Part shown: positions 12,363 through 24,340 of the stretch, in pieces
How the letters are laid out: each line of letters starts with the position of its first letter
How positions within the stretch are numbered: position 1 is the stretch's first letter
NCBI GenBank assembly: GCA_032173965.1
Contig: JAVUNC010000006.1
Span: 16,961,528-17,025,527 of the forward strand
DNA: 64,000 nt
DNA from: Sitta carolinensis
Taxonomy: Eukaryota > Chordata > Aves > Passeriformes > Sittidae
Reading direction: 5' to 3'
Notes under the pieces: model-generated
The model's input: the letters and a program-made list of their open reading frames with translations, nothing else
What the model was told of the DNA's origin: nothing
The model's database searches: none
Position numbers and translations under genes: made by a program

Positions 12363-15300
12363 CATCTGTCAAAAATACCCCACTGTTCTTCTCGGCAGGT
12401 GTAAGAAAATTAAATGACATTCAGAGTTTTCCTCCAGCTGTATCATGTGATTAATCTGGTCTGCTCTTTTGGCATCAAAAACCAAACAAAACAAAAAACA
12501 AAAAAAAATCTCTTAGAGTCCTCATTTAGTGTAGTAGAGTCTAGGCACACAGGGAGCACTCTTAATCAGATAATAGTTGTTTTTTTTAAACTTAACAAAA
12601 AAAGATTAAAGTCCTGGGAGTAAGTGATTCACTGTATTTGACTAGAAAATTTGAGAAACAGAAGAAGATGTTTCAAGAGAGAAGTCACTTCACGTTTATT
12701 GATTAATTATTGCAAAAGTATTTAATGAAATGTTTTTCACTATCTCAGTAAGCTTCATCTAATTATACCCACAAAAGAGACAGAAATTTGTTTTATAAAG
12801 AGTAAAAACTCCAGTGAAATTCAATGAGAATTTGTTTGGCAAATAGAATGAAGTAAATGTTCCTGCAATGCAGAGGTATTTTTATTTTTTATCATAAGAA
12901 AAAATTTATCTCTTAATACTGATCATCTCTACACAAACACTCCACACATGCAGTCAACAGTGTTCCATTTTAAACACATTTCTCTATGAATATCACATTT
13001 ACTCTTTACAAATACTCAAGATAGTACATATTAAGGTCAAAATGTTACCATTTCCATCAGTGAACACCCTGTAGTAGATATTTTTGGATCTGAAATCTCA
13101 AGTGATTTTCAAAAAGCTGCTATGATTCAGCTTGAATTTCTATTTGCATGTTTGCCTGAAGGGCTTTTGGGTTTTCTTAATATAGATAATTCATAGGTTT
13201 TGTTTTCTGGATGTTTTTCCAGTTACTCATGAGAGTTCAGTTATTTCAAATACTTATGGTCAATGTCATCTGTGTTAACACTAAAGTCCAAGTGAAGGTG
13301 AGTAGTTTGAATAGTTGCATCTCAGAAGGGCTGGCTGGAAGTCCAAAGCTGGGAAACCAAACCAAATCTTGAAAAACAAATAATTTTTCCCAGTTTTTGT
13401 CTTGGTCAGATATATTGAAAATGGGAGTAGTATATAGCTGAATAGATTACTATGAACCAAAATACTCTTTAAAAGAACTCTCCATAAAGTGAAAGGAAAC
13501 TGTTGGGGAAAACAAAACAAAACAAAAAACTCTTCTTTTTTCCCTGGAATAGCTCATTACAAAAATGTTTCATTATGTGAAGAATTAAATCTTGCTTGAT
13601 TGTAGTTTGTTTTACAATGAAACTGTAGTTTCTCAATTGGTATTTAGTTTCTTTTTTCTCCTACTGTAAACACATACCACAGGAAAATTAGGTGGAAATG
13701 CTAATTTTTTTTTAATATAAGGAACCTAAAATAGAGGAAGATGAGTCCATACATAACCAACTGAATAAATGACTTAATTTTCAGAAGGAAAAAATCTTGT
13801 TTCCTGACACGTTATACAATTGCAGGGGAAAAAAAAAGCATTATTATATAGACAGTTCAGATTCCTCTGGATCAAATCCTTCTCTAGAGAACTACCACTG
13901 AAGTCAGTGGACTTATGCCAAGGTTGAATTTGACCCAATATTATTTTCAAACTGAGATTAGAGAGCAAGTGAACCAGCAAAAGACAATTAAGTCAGTGAT
14001 GCACTTACTATCTTGTACGCAAGCAATCTGAAAGCCAGCAGTTCTTATTCACCAGGCATGCAAATAAATCAGCTTTAATGTCAATAAAGTCAGTAATGAC
14101 AGATTTTATCACTAAGTTATAACTAAGCAATAATGATTGGGAAAAGGCAAGTAGCTCACAGCAACTGAAGTGATTTTTTATATTGTCCTAGGTGAAGCCA
14201 AGGGTAACTGAAAAGACTGGCCTTTACTCCCTCTATTATTAACTGCAAATCATTCTTGTCATGTTAGAAGGCAGATCATTTTTTTTCCCAAGTATTACTC
14301 ACTGTTGCGGTATGCTTCACACTATGATCTCCTTCAGAGGTGCTACAGTCCATTTCCAGTTAGTCTCTGCATATTAGTGAAGTGCAGTTTAATTTTAAGA
14401 GGGTCAGGACAAAAATACATTTCTATTAATTCTGTAAATATCGTTAGTAATTTAATTCATCCATCAGCAGATACCAGAGAACAAATAAGTATTATTTAAC
14501 AGTTTACAGGGAACAGCCCTATGCTAAATACTGTTAGAAATATACAGTATTCCATTTGTAGTGGCTGCAGTTAAATGAGGAATAAAATAAGTGTTAGAAA
14601 TGATAAGAGCCTTATTTCAAAAGTTTCTAAACTATTTGATTGAAAGGCATAATCAAAATGCCAGATATTGTTTTTCTTGTTGTGTAGAAGGAGGAACTCA
14701 GTACATAAATATTTTTAAAACATTATCATAATTAAGTAGGTAGATGAGTAATTGAAACTCATAGAGATATTTTAAAAGCAAACAAACTTTTTCAACTCTT
14801 TACAATGTGGCTGATAAGAGTTGGTACAATCATTTTCCTGTCTCTGCATCTTAACCAAAATGTTACACATTTTTGTTATGCATGTAGTTGTTCTCCCCAT
14901 GGGAGATGTTTAACAATGGTCAATTACTATGACTCAGTAGTTTTGGCTGACATTCAACAAATGTCTGAGCAGCTAATAACGCATTTAGTTCTGTTAGTCC
15001 ACCCATCTGTCCATCACATCTGCCTGTCCTCATAAAGGCTGGCATTAAGCAGCATAGCATTTCTCTAACATCCTCTCACTATTCACTTGATTTCCAAATG
15101 CCTGGAAGGTAAACAATGTGTGCTCACAATTATATCTTTTCATAAGCTAAAGATAAATATACACTTCCTTATTTATAAGCAACAAACAAAGCTATTTTTT
15201 TTTATTAGTGGCATTTTAATCAATCAAATTTATATGATTATTAGTCAACACTCAAATTAGTTTGGAAACATGAAAAGACAACTTTCTCTAGTCCATAAAA

Positions 15301-18300
15301 ATTTTACAACTAGTGACCAGTAACATAACATCCAAAAACACTGTTTCAAGAAAAATAACAATTATTAAGCCTGGCATTTGGTATCTATTTTGGAACTTGC
15401 ATTGTGGACATCTGTTCCAGTCCTATGGTGGCTACTGACTGCTTCTACAAACTATTTTAACACCTGTGTAGCTTTTTACACATGGGAGAGTCCCAGGGAT
15501 ATGGCTCATAAAAAAAAAATGCTGTTGTATTTGTGTGTATCCTTGTTCATGCTATATTTGAAATTGTGATTGTTATTCCTACAGTTTCAAATTCATCTTC
15601 TACTGCATGCTAGTAGGAAAATCCTGACTATTAATCACAATTCAACTGATTTCTAATTACTGTGTTAGGATTTTAGGAGGTTGAAAAGTCAGTAATATTG
15701 TGAGATTACTTTATGCTTAGGGGTTTTCTTCTCATTCTTTGTTTTTTCCTTTATACTCATGACTGGCCAGCCTGGTCAATGGTTCATTCAAGTTCAGAGA
15801 TGTTCTCCTTTTATCTTCATTATTGAAACCTCTTGGTTTAGATTTAGCCTGAGAGTAAAATACAAGAGCTATCACTAAATGTAAAATTTGTAGATTTGTA
15901 TCACTAAATGTAAAATTTGTAGATTTGATTAGAAAATAAAAAACACACAGCTATCAACATTTAATGAGAAGAATGTCAAAAGAACTGAGATGAAGAAAAT
16001 ACAACTTACACCTGAGTAGACCTTGTTACATTCACTTCTAGAGTGCAAAGGCTTGCAAAAGCTTAGTTAAGGTATTTGACCGAATTATACAAATCCCCTC
16101 AGTTTGTAAAGCTAGACAGGGGGGAAAAAACCCAGCCCATAAAAGAATGTGTATATATCTATGAGGGTGAGCAACACCACTGCCTATCCCAGGTGCAGCT
16201 AGAATGAGGAGCACCATGAGGAGAGTGGTGGGCATACACAAGGGCGGGTCAGCAATTCTAAGGTAGAAGACATCACTTGCTGTTACTAAGAGTTCTTTAG
16301 TAACTACTCTGTTCCACTCCCTCTGTCCTTCTTTGGTTTTGTTTCCTTTCGGCTGAAATGTAGCCTGCTTTTAGCCTTTTTGTCGAAGGAATTGAGAAAA
16401 CCTTGACCACTTCTTCTTTTTTTCCAAACTTATTCCCAAAATTTGCAACGAAGTTGAGCTTTGGCAACCACAAATTTCTTGTTGGGATGTTCTCATCCTA
16501 GCATGAAACAACTCTTACATTGTATCATATTCAAATATAGACTTGGCATCCTGAAAAATTCTTCGAGGAAGCCAGACTTTATTGTTTGCACCATTCCAAG
16601 GGCAATTTGTCTTTTCCCCTTCCTTTACAAGAAGAAACCTGTTATAGGAGAAAGAGGAGCAGCTTCAGAAAAGACACGGTCTAAAGAGCTGACAGCATGA
16701 GTTCTGCATGATAACAGCAGCAGCACTGGTGAAAGTCCAGGCTTTGAATCCTTCTAATATATGTTGGGTATTGAATGTCAGATTGAGTAAACTGGCACTG
16801 AAAATGAAAGCTAGTATGTCCTCTACTCCTTTTTAACAGTTGTGTGGTGGGGCCATTGAGAAGAGGGAAGCAGGTAGCTGAGCAACTCAGCCCTTCTGCA
16901 ACAGCATGGTCCTGTTGGTAACCATAGAGAAAACAGATGAATGGCTGCACATGGGTTATATTTTACATCGGTCTTCTATATATATCATCTATTCTGAAAC
17001 AATTCATAACCTCCTGAAAGTAAAAAAATGGTAATGTACATTTATTAAGTTTGAAAAAAGTGTTTTCTAATTACTTGGAAAGTTTTCTGTCATTTTCAGT
17101 CGGCAGATAAAAAGAACAAAACAATGTATCATGTAGATATTTTATCTAAAGATAAAAATAGAAATAAAATCAAACTAGCAAAAATCAGCTCTTTTATTAT
17201 GCCTTTTCTTTCAAGTATTTTTCTCTTTCACTCAGTTAAACTTTTTTGGATGATCTGGTAAGATTCTGAGTGTTTTCATCTTAAGAAGGTAAAGTTTAAT
17301 GTCTGCAGGAGCAGGGCACAAGAAATAACCTTTTCATTAGTATTTGTATTGTAACTTCTGAATAAAATTCAATTAGAGTGTTACTTTTATTGTTTTCACG
17401 TAAAGGAAGAAATAATTATAAACGAAAAGACATAAAAAGATAAAATTATGTATATAAATAAAACAAAAATTTAAAATAATATAACAATGAACATATAAAA
17501 TCACATATCCTTATATGAAAAAAAAATTAAATAGGTGTAAGCTATTAAAAAATATGTATAGAACTAACCATCCACAAAGAATATTTGAGAACCAGAGAAG
17601 TGTCTGGATGCCTTGGCCCTCTTTTCAGCTGAAAAGAAGTTACTTATTTTAAAATGCTATACTTCTTTTTCAGAGAAATGGAAGGCTTTGCTGAGCCTTT
17701 TATAGACACATGACACACAGGCTATTTTTCCCAACTCGGGCTCAGAGAGATATCTGGATCCAGTGGAGTCAAAGTGCAAAGCACAAATACAAAACCTTGC
17801 TTTTGCATCAGCTGCTTTCTCTTGCTTTTTTGTCATTCTTTATTCAGATGGAGCTTCTTGTTCAGTCTTAGTTCAGTCATGCTGTTTGATTTTCTTTTTG
17901 AAGGAGAAAAAGATTCTGGCACCAGAATCACTCGTATTTTTTGTGTTGATGTAAATGAGGGTAGAAGTCAGCTTAAACATCCAGTCAGGGCACTTCCCTG
18001 AATAGGAGCAACTTGGGGTGACACAGAACTGCCAAAGCATAACAATTCCCTGCCCTTCATCTCTGACATGAAGAGTAGGCACAGAGAAGAGGACACGATC
18101 AAAGCACTGAGCCCTCATTGATCACCCACAGAAATCTGTGTTTAAGGAAAAAGGATCCTGAGCCACAATATTTAATTTCAAGAATCAAGTTGACATTCAT
18201 CTCTTTCGTAGTTTTGCTGATTTGACAAGAAGATTTTACTTCTTTCTTAATTAATGTAAAGATTAATCTACAATGGCTACTAGTTAGGACCTGTTGACCA

Positions 18301-18923
18301 TAAAGTAGCTGCAGTGTCATGCTCACTGTACACTCACTCTTTGCATACATCCTTATGATTCTAAAAATCTTGCCATTTAAAAAAGTTTTTCAGATTTTGC
18401 AGGAGTTTGAAAAATGCATTTAATTTCATCAGTCATGGTCATGTCAGCTCTGCTAACTATAAACACAAAAGGTCATATACCTCACACAGAGGGGCACCTA
18501 GATGGCTGCTCTATTCTGTTATAGATCTAACATTACAGCTTTTCAAAAAGAAAAATAGCCATAGAAGAACCTTAAAATACTGAGAAAATTCAATTTTATA
18601 TATATTTTTCTTTAAATGTCACTCCACACATACTTGAAAAGAAATTCAAATACATTATATATCTTCACCAGTCTCAGTATTACCTTTGCAATCTACATCA
18701 GCATCTACAGTTTTCAAGTACAAAATGCAAGTTCTCCCAAATATTCTCACTAAGAAAATTTAATTCCTCAGAGGGATTATGTTTACATTGTCCATTCCAT
18801 CTAGAAAGCAGTCAGAAATAATGCTGATGGTTGGCACTATACAGGAAAAAAAAACAGTAGAGAATCTGTTATGCATTAAAGTTTGAGTTATATTTTGTGA
18901 GGATAAGAACAACAATTTTGTAG
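12363..18923. other. AT-rich non-coding stretch, no gene recognised
   Basis: No recognisable exon or transposon. It contains a perfect 29-bp tandem duplication (listed separately). It also holds a minus-strand open frame at 16038-16235 whose N-terminus looks like a signal peptide by chance or otherwise (see findings). Confidence 0.65.
15870..15927. repeat. Perfect 2 x 29-bp tandem duplication
   Basis: The 29-base unit beginning TATCACTAAATG and ending TAGATTTG occurs at 15870-15898 and again, without a single difference, at 15899-15927. Perfect identity suggests a recent event, or an assembly duplication. Confidence 0.95.
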
Positions 18924-18985
18924 AGGGAGGGAGGGGAGGGAGGGGAGGGAGGAAGGAAGGCAGGAAGGCAGGAAGGCAGGAAGGG
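18924..18985 (+). repeat. G-rich (GGGA)n / (GGAA)n / (GGCA)n tract with G-quadruplex potential
   Basis: A purine-only stretch of GGGAGGGAGGGG-type repeats changes into GGAAGGAAGG and then GGCAGGAA units, ending at GGGG. At least six runs of three or more G with 1-nt spacers fit the intramolecular G-quadruplex pattern on the plus strand. It stands out sharply from the AT-rich background. Confidence 0.9.
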
Positions 18986-19637
18986 GCTCACTGGGGTAAA
19001 CTTGTAACAGTTTTTCCTAAAAATTTATACTCCATTTTCCTACCCCATGCTATCTAGAGTACATGGTTAGGCACCTCATGCTTAAGTTTTGCTAACAGCT
19101 TCCAGATTTTGAACCCTTTTGCAGACTTCTAACCAGGTAGGGTGTAAATGTTCATCAGTGGACTATTATTTCCCTCTCCTCTTGTTCTGTAATGTGTTAC
19201 TGGATTTGATGTACCTGTGTCTGCTGAATAGAACTCAAAAATCTGCTGTGAAAACCACTGCAAATTAAAATTTGAGACTCTTACATCCTTCAAAACTTGG
19301 TTTGGAAGTATTTGGGATATTCTTATGCAAAGAATGTACTAAAAACTATCCAACAAGTTGTCTAACTATTGGAAAACACTGAATACCTTAAGGCAACACA
19401 ATATTTTCTGATCTTTTTCTTCTTTTGATCATATACTGTCATCTTTAGCTTGCAGTAGTTATTCACTCTTGAAAAACATATTGAATAGATAAATATTTCT
19501 GGGTGTTTTTTTCCTTGTTAGAGGTAAACAATCAAGCTTCATTCAAGAAGCTACATTTGTATTTGACTTATCTAATAGTAATCTCGGGGAGTTTTTCCAC
19601 AGCTGTAAAGGTGGAGCATTCACCTAATCATCAGATA
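18986..19637. other. Non-coding spacer, nothing recognised
   Basis: Ordinary AT-rich sequence between the G-rich tract and the ERVL-type LTR. No exon, repeat border or RNA gene was seen. Confidence 0.6.
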
Positions 19638-20046
19638 TGTACCTGATTGATTTCAGCCTGGACAGGGTTAATTTTTGCAATAAATGGAAGGGGGCATGGC
19701 TGAACAGGCATGGCCAGGGTCCAGATGTTATTCTATACCACTTTATATCACTGAAGGCATGGGAGGGAAGGGACTCTAGCTTCCTCAGGGAAGGGTGTTC
19801 CTTCTGGGTGGAACAGTCTGGAATTTTATTTTATGTGTTAATTCTCTAGTTGCTTTATACCTCTTGTTATCAGCATTGTTGCTGTTACTCTTTTTTTCTT
19901 GTGTCATTGCTATTTCAAGTAAATTGTTCTTATCTCAACCCCTGATCCATGCTTTTTCTGTTTCCCATTGGAGGCGGAGATGGAAGCGACAGGTGGTCTT
20001 TTTAGTGGGAGTGCTAAACTGGAGAGTACCATTCCAAACCACGACA
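19638..20046 (+). mobile_element. Avian ERVL-type LTR, internally deleted (probable solo LTR)
   Basis: This is the long terminal repeat of an endogenous retrovirus of the bird ERVL class; it carries promoter and polyadenylation signals for the element and no protein. Seen: a 5' block TTTCAGCCTGGACAGGGTTAATTTTT matching the LTR-start phrase TTTCAG-CTGG-ATAG-GTTAATTTT (compare 55682-55706 in this window), a core TATTCTATACCACTTTATATCA, the R/U5 block ATTGTTCTTATCTCAACCC, and an end reading AACCACGACA, the usual terminal CA with partner TGTCGTGG. The start TGTACCTG at 19638 is the best match to TGTCGTGG-type ends. At 409 bp it is shorter than I expect for the family, with part of U3 missing. No internal retroviral sequence flanks it. 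A clean target duplication was not found. Confidence 0.8.
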
Positions 20047-22666
20047 GTATTGCACACACTTTATGAGGTTTACAATGAGCAAGATTTTTGAAACTACTAT
20101 TTTCCTTGTTATTGAAGATTCTATTATTATTATGTAGAACTGAACAACACATAAATTTGTTTTCATTTTAAAAATAGTAATTCCTTTAAATTAGAAGTAA
20201 AAAACAAGCTGAAAACAGACCACTTGGCATTTCAGACTCATTTGTTATTTTATTTCTGTAATGTTTGTTGATTATGATAATTGATCACTCCAAAATTTCA
20301 AAGATATAATTAATTGGTAAAAGTAAGTTAGTTGCCTTTTATGTGAAATATTTTAATTAACAAAGAACATTTAAATAAATTACCATAATATTGAAGGTCA
20401 CACAAATATTAGCTGCAGTTGTGCTCGTTGTTGCGGAGATACAAATTTCTATATAAAGACAGAAGGAATAAAATTAATTTTATTAAAATGAGAATATATT
20501 TCTTTATTTGGAGTTTCACTTCAAGCATCCTATTTTCCTTGGCCTTTTAGCTGAGATTGAATCTAATGTCTGTTTAATACTATATATGGCAATGTAATTT
20601 AATCTGCTTAGTACCTTGGGAAAACTGGAGCAACAACTTCATTTGGTCTTTCTTTTCTTCAAATACTGTAACTATTTTTTCTGTAAAATTAAGCAGATGT
20701 GATAGGAAAGTGACCTATCAAAAATTAACACAATGACTGCTGAAATGTATTGTACACAATAGCACTAACACTGTTCTTTTTCCTGCCACCATTTTTTTTC
20801 TTATCAAAATGTATAAGAATTCACCCAATGTTTTCTTAGGCATCTGGTAACAAAGCATCTTCAGGCAGACTAAAGAGAGTTTGTATTTGCAATTTCCCAG
20901 GTGGTGGCCAAGTCATTACTGCTGGCAGCTGAAAAGATGTAAGGAAGATTACTTACTTCTTAACTGTGTATTTAAATGAAAACATAGTTGTTATAGTAGT
21001 TGCATGGAGCTGAACCATCAAGAGAAACATCTTTTTAGAGAGATTTCTTTCAAGAAATTTAGGAAAAGCATCAGATTTAGGATTCCTAAATCAAAATGTC
21101 AGAATGGTGTATAGTAAAAGCAAAAGACTAGAGTTGGGTTTTTTTGTCTACATCTATTCTATACTTATTAAATATTAGACTTTCAAATCAAGATTAGAAT
21201 CAATTTCAACTGAAGTTGTGACCTTCTGTAGCTGAAGAAAAAAGTGTTAGGTTGATGACAAGATTAATGATATTTACATGGGAAATGACAGAACTAAAGC
21301 TAGAGTACTGATTAAAGATAATTAGTCAGTGTAATGCCATTTTGAACCTACACAAAATTGTATAAAATCAACAAATAGTCAGAATTTGGATATGTTCTGA
21401 ATTCATAAGCAGTAAGGACATATTTACAAAGGTACTGTCGTTTGTACCTATTTGTTTTCTTATGAAGATCATTTTTTCCTTCTGCTCTTTCAGTAGATCC
21501 TGAGTGTTGCTATGAATTCTGCTATAGTTCTGGAGAGAAAATATTTATAAAAATCACCCTTTTATAATATATCCCCTTGAAAAAGCTAATCAAACTGTTC
21601 ATCAGCTCTAGAACAAATGAAACAACATCTTATATGCATTAGTAACTTGACTTTGATTGAATTTCCTATTTAAGGAGCTAGGTCTAAATGAAACTTCTTT
21701 CATGGTATCTGTGCTACTTTTTGCTAGGCTGTCTGAAAACATTTCTTCAGATAGGAAACTGACATGATCTGCCTAGTCTGCTTGGCCACATATTACCAAA
21801 AAATTAATAAGAACATCATTACCTTTGACTCTATAATCACCCTGATAAAAAATGTAGAAAATCCTTCATTAAGTTCAAAAGGAAAGGACTCATCCATAGA
21901 AAAAGTGAGTTTGTCTTTGCATAGTTTCCACAAGAAGTCAGGTTACAAAATAATGAGGAATTTTCAAAAGTACTTTCTGCTCTAATTTGCTCATTTCCTT
22001 ACAGATATCAAAGGGAATTAGCACATACCTAAACCAAGAAAGGCTTTGTAGCTGTGACAATGAAAATATATAAAATATAAAAATACATAAGAAAGTATTT
22101 TAATTGGCAAACCATTAGTGTTGGAAAAAGACACATTTTCAGTCACTTTAGTCCTCCTGTGAAACCCCTCCCTGGCTGTGCTTGCCAACAGATAAACCAA
22201 GTATAAAGTGAAGGTGCCATGAGCCAATCATACTTTGTGATCTGTTTCTGTGTCACTTAAATGTGTGCAAAACCTGACATTCATACAAAGGTGATTAATG
22301 GAAATCCTATCTCTGTTAATCTTTCAGTCAAAGAGTTGTGCAGCTCTTCTAAATGTTTTGGACTAATATGTTTCAAAAACAAGTTTTTCATATTATCAAG
22401 TAGAGATCCTCAACCTAAGGAGTTAACACTGCTTTGGAGGTAAACTGAATTTTCACATGGCTCATTGCACACCTCACCCTGATCTTTCAAATTCCTAATA
22501 GTACCATAAAAGGCATATTTAACTATTTCTGATCAAGAAAACGTATTATAATCCTTCACTGAATAGACATTCCCAGGCTACAACAATGACAAAAGAAGGC
22601 AGAATATTAAAACTAAACTATTAAACTTCATTAATCTTCTGCAAATCAGACAGGTGCAACAGGAAC

Positions 22667-22670
<4 letters not shown>
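20047..22670. other. AT-rich non-coding stretch, no gene recognised
   Basis: No exon, RNA gene or recognisable transposon body. One 19-bp inverted repeat is listed separately. Confidence 0.6.
21074..21092. repeat. Inverted repeat, 9-bp arms, 1-nt spacer
   Basis: GATTTAGGA (21074-21082) and TCCTAAATC (21084-21092) are perfect reverse complements separated by a single T. A related word, AATTTAGGAAAAG, lies just upstream near 21056-21068. Confidence 0.85.
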
Positions 22671-22709
<39 letters not shown>

Positions 22710-22768
22710 ACAAAAAAAAAAACACAAAAAAAAAAAAAAAAAAAAAAACACAAAACAACCAAAAAACT
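22671..22768. repeat. A-rich low-complexity tract
   Basis: A run of 37 adenines is followed by A runs interrupted by CC or C (ACCAC, ACAC, AACAACC). No transposon body was recognised immediately upstream. Long homopolymers like this are prone to length errors in assembly. Confidence 0.93.
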
Positions 22769-23085
22769 CAGTACTTAAAACAAAACAAAGTCCTACATAA
22801 TTTATACTTTGGAGTAAGTCTGTTTTGTACAGATGCCAAATAGAATTTACTCAGACTACAGAAATACCAAACAAATATTTAATGGAAGAAAATCCAATGC
22901 ATTGTTAGCTCATTAGTCTCACAGGAAATTAATGATTCTAGTGGCTGTATAATTAGAAATGGGAATTTGTGAACATCTTTGTTAACCTCATATTAATTTA
23001 CAAAATGAGACAAGAAAAAAATATAGAGAAAATTTTTCTCCCCAAGATTACTTTGTATAATATACAGAATAAACTGCATCTGTTT

Positions 23086-23111
<26 letters not shown>
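23086..23111. repeat. (A)26 homopolymer
   Basis: An uninterrupted run of 26 adenines only about 320 bp from the A-rich tract at 22.7 kb. No retroposon body was recognised beside it. Confidence 0.93.
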
Positions 23112-23116
<5 letters not shown>

Positions 23117-23779
23117 TGTCCCTCATTTGTAAAAGGCAGAACTACAGACCAAAACCCATTATTTACCATTAAGTCAAAACTATTAAATCATATAAATTAC
23201 TACCTTCACATGAAGCATTTCACTTTTTGTGGGGTTAAACCAATGAAATCATACTTTCCTAGGCTGGAGAAAAAACGTGTATTGTATTTTCAATTTTCAC
23301 AGTAATAAGTGACTAGGTAGGAAAACATATCTCCATATCAGAAGATATGTCACTGCAGCTGTACCTTTCAAAGTTTCTTTAAAGCAGGCTTCCTTGATCT
23401 CTGCGAGGAACAGAGGCCTGAGGAAAATGGTATAGCTAAAGGGGCTTGATCTTGCAATCTCTCTAAGCCTTGCTGTAAGAAGTGCAAAAAGTCAAATAAT
23501 CACCACTGAAAACTTCAGATGGATTGTGAACTATTTTTACATACCAGTAAGCAATTAGATGTCACATTAGAGCCAGTGTTGGCTCCTCTTGGAGAAAACA
23601 TTTGAGTCTGTGCTGAGTTTCAAGTCAGTGGGACTTAAGTATGCCCAGCAGGATTTCCCTGAACAGAGACAGACCCTTAAGAAAACAATGATTCTCAGTG
23701 AAAGGAGATTCACAATCTGGTTTTATTACTTACTAATTTTGTAAAGTAAGAAATGTGCGTAAACTGTGGGAAACTAGGA

Positions 23780-23811
23780 TATTTCTATTTAAATAAATTT
23801 AAATAGAAATA
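23780..23811. repeat. 32-bp near-perfect palindrome, 15-bp arms, 2-nt spacer
   Basis: The left arm 23780-23794 (TATTTCTATTTAAAT) and the right arm 23797-23811 (ATTTAAATAGAAATA) are exact reverse complements around AA. This is a candidate for cruciform extrusion. It lies about 100 bp before the (AT)19 tract. Confidence 0.93.
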
Positions 23812-23913
23812 AATTTTAAAATCTGAGGAAAAAAGCCTTTTATGGCAGAGGGATACCATATGATCTACAGTACATTCACTAAAAGGGTAAGCCCTGTAAC
23901 TGTACAGTGACTG

Positions 23914-23916
<3 letters not shown>

Positions 23917-23954
<38 letters not shown>
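23917..23954. repeat. (AT)19 microsatellite
   Basis: Nineteen uninterrupted AT dinucleotides. On the minus strand it creates a run of alternating isoleucine and tyrosine codons in a spurious frame at 23785-24078. Confidence 0.97.
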
Positions 23955-23958
<4 letters not shown>

Positions 23959-24340
23959 GCCATTTTTAGAGTTTTTAGGCGTTTCTACTGTCAACAGTGA
24001 GATGTGTTCTTGATTGTGCTGCAGAAAATGGGAGTAAGGGCAGCTGTGCAGTGCAGCCTCTGAAAGAAATGCTTTCAAAGTTTCTGTTGAAAGGGCTGTT
24101 TCTCAAAGGCAGCTGCTCAATGCCTCATGATGTATTCAAGGCACAGCCTCGTTGCTTGGCCCATCACCCTGCTGCACCTGCTCCTCTCAGCTCACTTCAC
24201 CTGAGTAGATTGTGACAAGAGTAACAAAGCACTGCGCTCCAACTTCCTGCAGAAAGCTCAGCGATGCTTTCCCTGCCTCCTGAGCTGTGCCACTGCAGAG
24301 CAAAGCTCCTGGTTATACACTGTATTTGCTCAGAGCATCA
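23955..24340. other. Locally GC-richer segment of unknown nature
   Basis: Between the (AT)19 tract and about 24340 the sequence becomes visibly richer in G and C, with repeated GCTGC, GCAGC and CTGCAG words and a few CpGs (for example CTCGTTG, TGCGCTC, CAGCGATG). No CR1, LTR or known exon was recognised. The open frames it holds (23997-24215 and 24287-24511, plus strand) match nothing familiar. It could be an old GC-rich repeat, a regulatory element or an untranslated exon. Confidence 0.4.

Noticed and set aside
13281..13310. AAG/GTGAGT splice-donor-like sequence
   Set aside because: No acceptor, GC-rich exon body or open frame upstream. Isolated donor words are expected by chance.
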